This document shows positions 63,310 through 64,000 of a stretch of DNA of 64,000 nucleotides, in pieces (positions within the stretch are counted from its first letter, which is position 1; every line of letters begins with the position of its first letter). The position numbers and the translations under genes were made by a program. The stretch is from Bedellia somnulentella (taxonomy: Eukaryota; Arthropoda; Insecta; Lepidoptera; Bedelliidae), in the NCBI GenBank assembly GCA_963576735.1, contig OY755176.1:8913423-8977422 (forward strand). The letters are read 5' to 3'. The notes beneath the pieces are model-generated. The model saw only the letters and a list, made by a program, of their open reading frames with translations. It had not been told where the DNA came from and did not search any database.

Positions 63310-63751
63310 CTGTAAATTTAAACAAAAGATAATTAAAAGTAAAGCAAAGACAATAAAGTAGGTTGATTGAGTGAGATTGATTCATCATATAAATAATAAA
63401 ACAAATAAATATGATTTAAAGCTTTATGAATAAAAGGCTTATATTATTTATTACAAAAGTAGGGTTAATGCTATTTAAGCCATAACCATAAAGGGACGTA
63501 CTGATTATACAACCAGAACATATGGGAACAGAAAAATACATAACAAGTTTATGTTTATGTTATGTAAGTTTCTAAATCAGGGAAAACAAATTGTGAAATA
63601 AAGAATCATTACTGATAGGCCCAAAACACTTTAGCTTTAACAAACAGATGAAAAGATGGTGGTGGAAGAAATAATTTCAAATAAACATGGCTAGCCAACA
63701 TAGGAAGAAATTTAAATATACAGAAGTAAAGTAAATATAAACAATTTAGCA

Positions 63752-64000
63752 GTGTAGCGTCAGCTTAGAATAGCACTAGCCCATTTCTTCCGGTGGGTGT
63801 ACGTAAGAGGCAACTAACGGTATTGGGGCTTTAAAGGGATTTTTGGGCAATGTGGTTGGACTCCCATCACCAACAACCTTTATTTTACCATCTTTTCCCC
63901 ACTCAACTTTCCAAAGGTGGCTGAGGAATTTCTCATTTCTTAGCTCTGGCTACCCCATCTAGGGATTTATAGCCGTTAGTATATGTATGTATGTATGTTA
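63752..64000 (+). repeat. SINE-like family A copy at window edge
   Basis: Full-length copy from GTAGCGTCAGCTTAGAATAG to GCCGTTAGTATATG and TATG units at the last bases of the window, upstream of the first visible zinc-finger exon. Confidence 0.85.

Overview
The window is AT-rich, intron-bearing insect DNA, most likely from a moth or butterfly. Four protein-coding loci have conserved proteins split by clean GT-AG introns. The rest is a dense, nested mosaic of mobile elements of types common in Lepidoptera: RTE, LOA-like, jockey-like and CR1/Daphne-like LINEs, tRNA-headed SINEs, piggyBac-like elements, short Helitron-like elements and palindromic MITEs. No prokaryotic features (operons, CRISPR) are present. 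The species assignment is inference.

Host genes, left to right: (1) TMEM115, minus strand, four exons, 4500-9607, a Golgi rhomboid-like membrane protein; (2) Naxe, plus strand, three exons, 26711-30075, the NAD(P)H-hydrate epimerase; (3) PCNA, plus strand, six exons, 36712-43895, the DNA polymerase sliding clamp, with a pair of E2F-type sites upstream; (4) a four-finger C2H2 zinc-finger gene, minus strand, six exons visible, 48993-63309, continuing beyond the right edge. All exon phases of these models join correctly. Two weaker host-like exons are listed at 35648-35845 and about 46972-47170.

Mobile layer: 0.2-3.5 kb holds a LOA-like LINE relic and SINEs. A MULE transposase relic lies in TMEM115 intron 1. 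A 2.9 kb Tc1/mariner-like element (9831-12715) carrying a 1.1 kb compound palindrome sits about 220 bp upstream of TMEM115. 13.0-20.9 kb is a stack of nested insertions: a piggyBac-like element with an ATAT duplication, then one SINE split in three by a CAC-ended DNA element and by a 4.9 kb LOA-like LINE that has a 5' inversion. 20.9-26.2 kb holds a P-element-like relic and a CR1/Daphne-like LINE. 33.5-35.6 kb is a TIR element with TTA duplications. 40.66-42.14 kb is one RTE LINE inserted in another. 44.2-45.4 kb is a piggyBac-like element keeping only the transposase N terminus. 55.5-61.1 kb is a BEL/Pao LTR retrotransposon with identical LTRs, no integrase and an env-like tail ORF, lying between two 460 bp inverted repeats, all in intron 2 of the zinc-finger gene.

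The most informative pattern is that the RTE LINE and two abundant but otherwise unrelated SINE-like families (called A and B here) share their last ~50 nt, which suggests that both SINEs use the RTE machinery. I found no convincing new defence, toxin or metabolic system. The novelty lies in transposon architecture and host-gene/transposon junctions.
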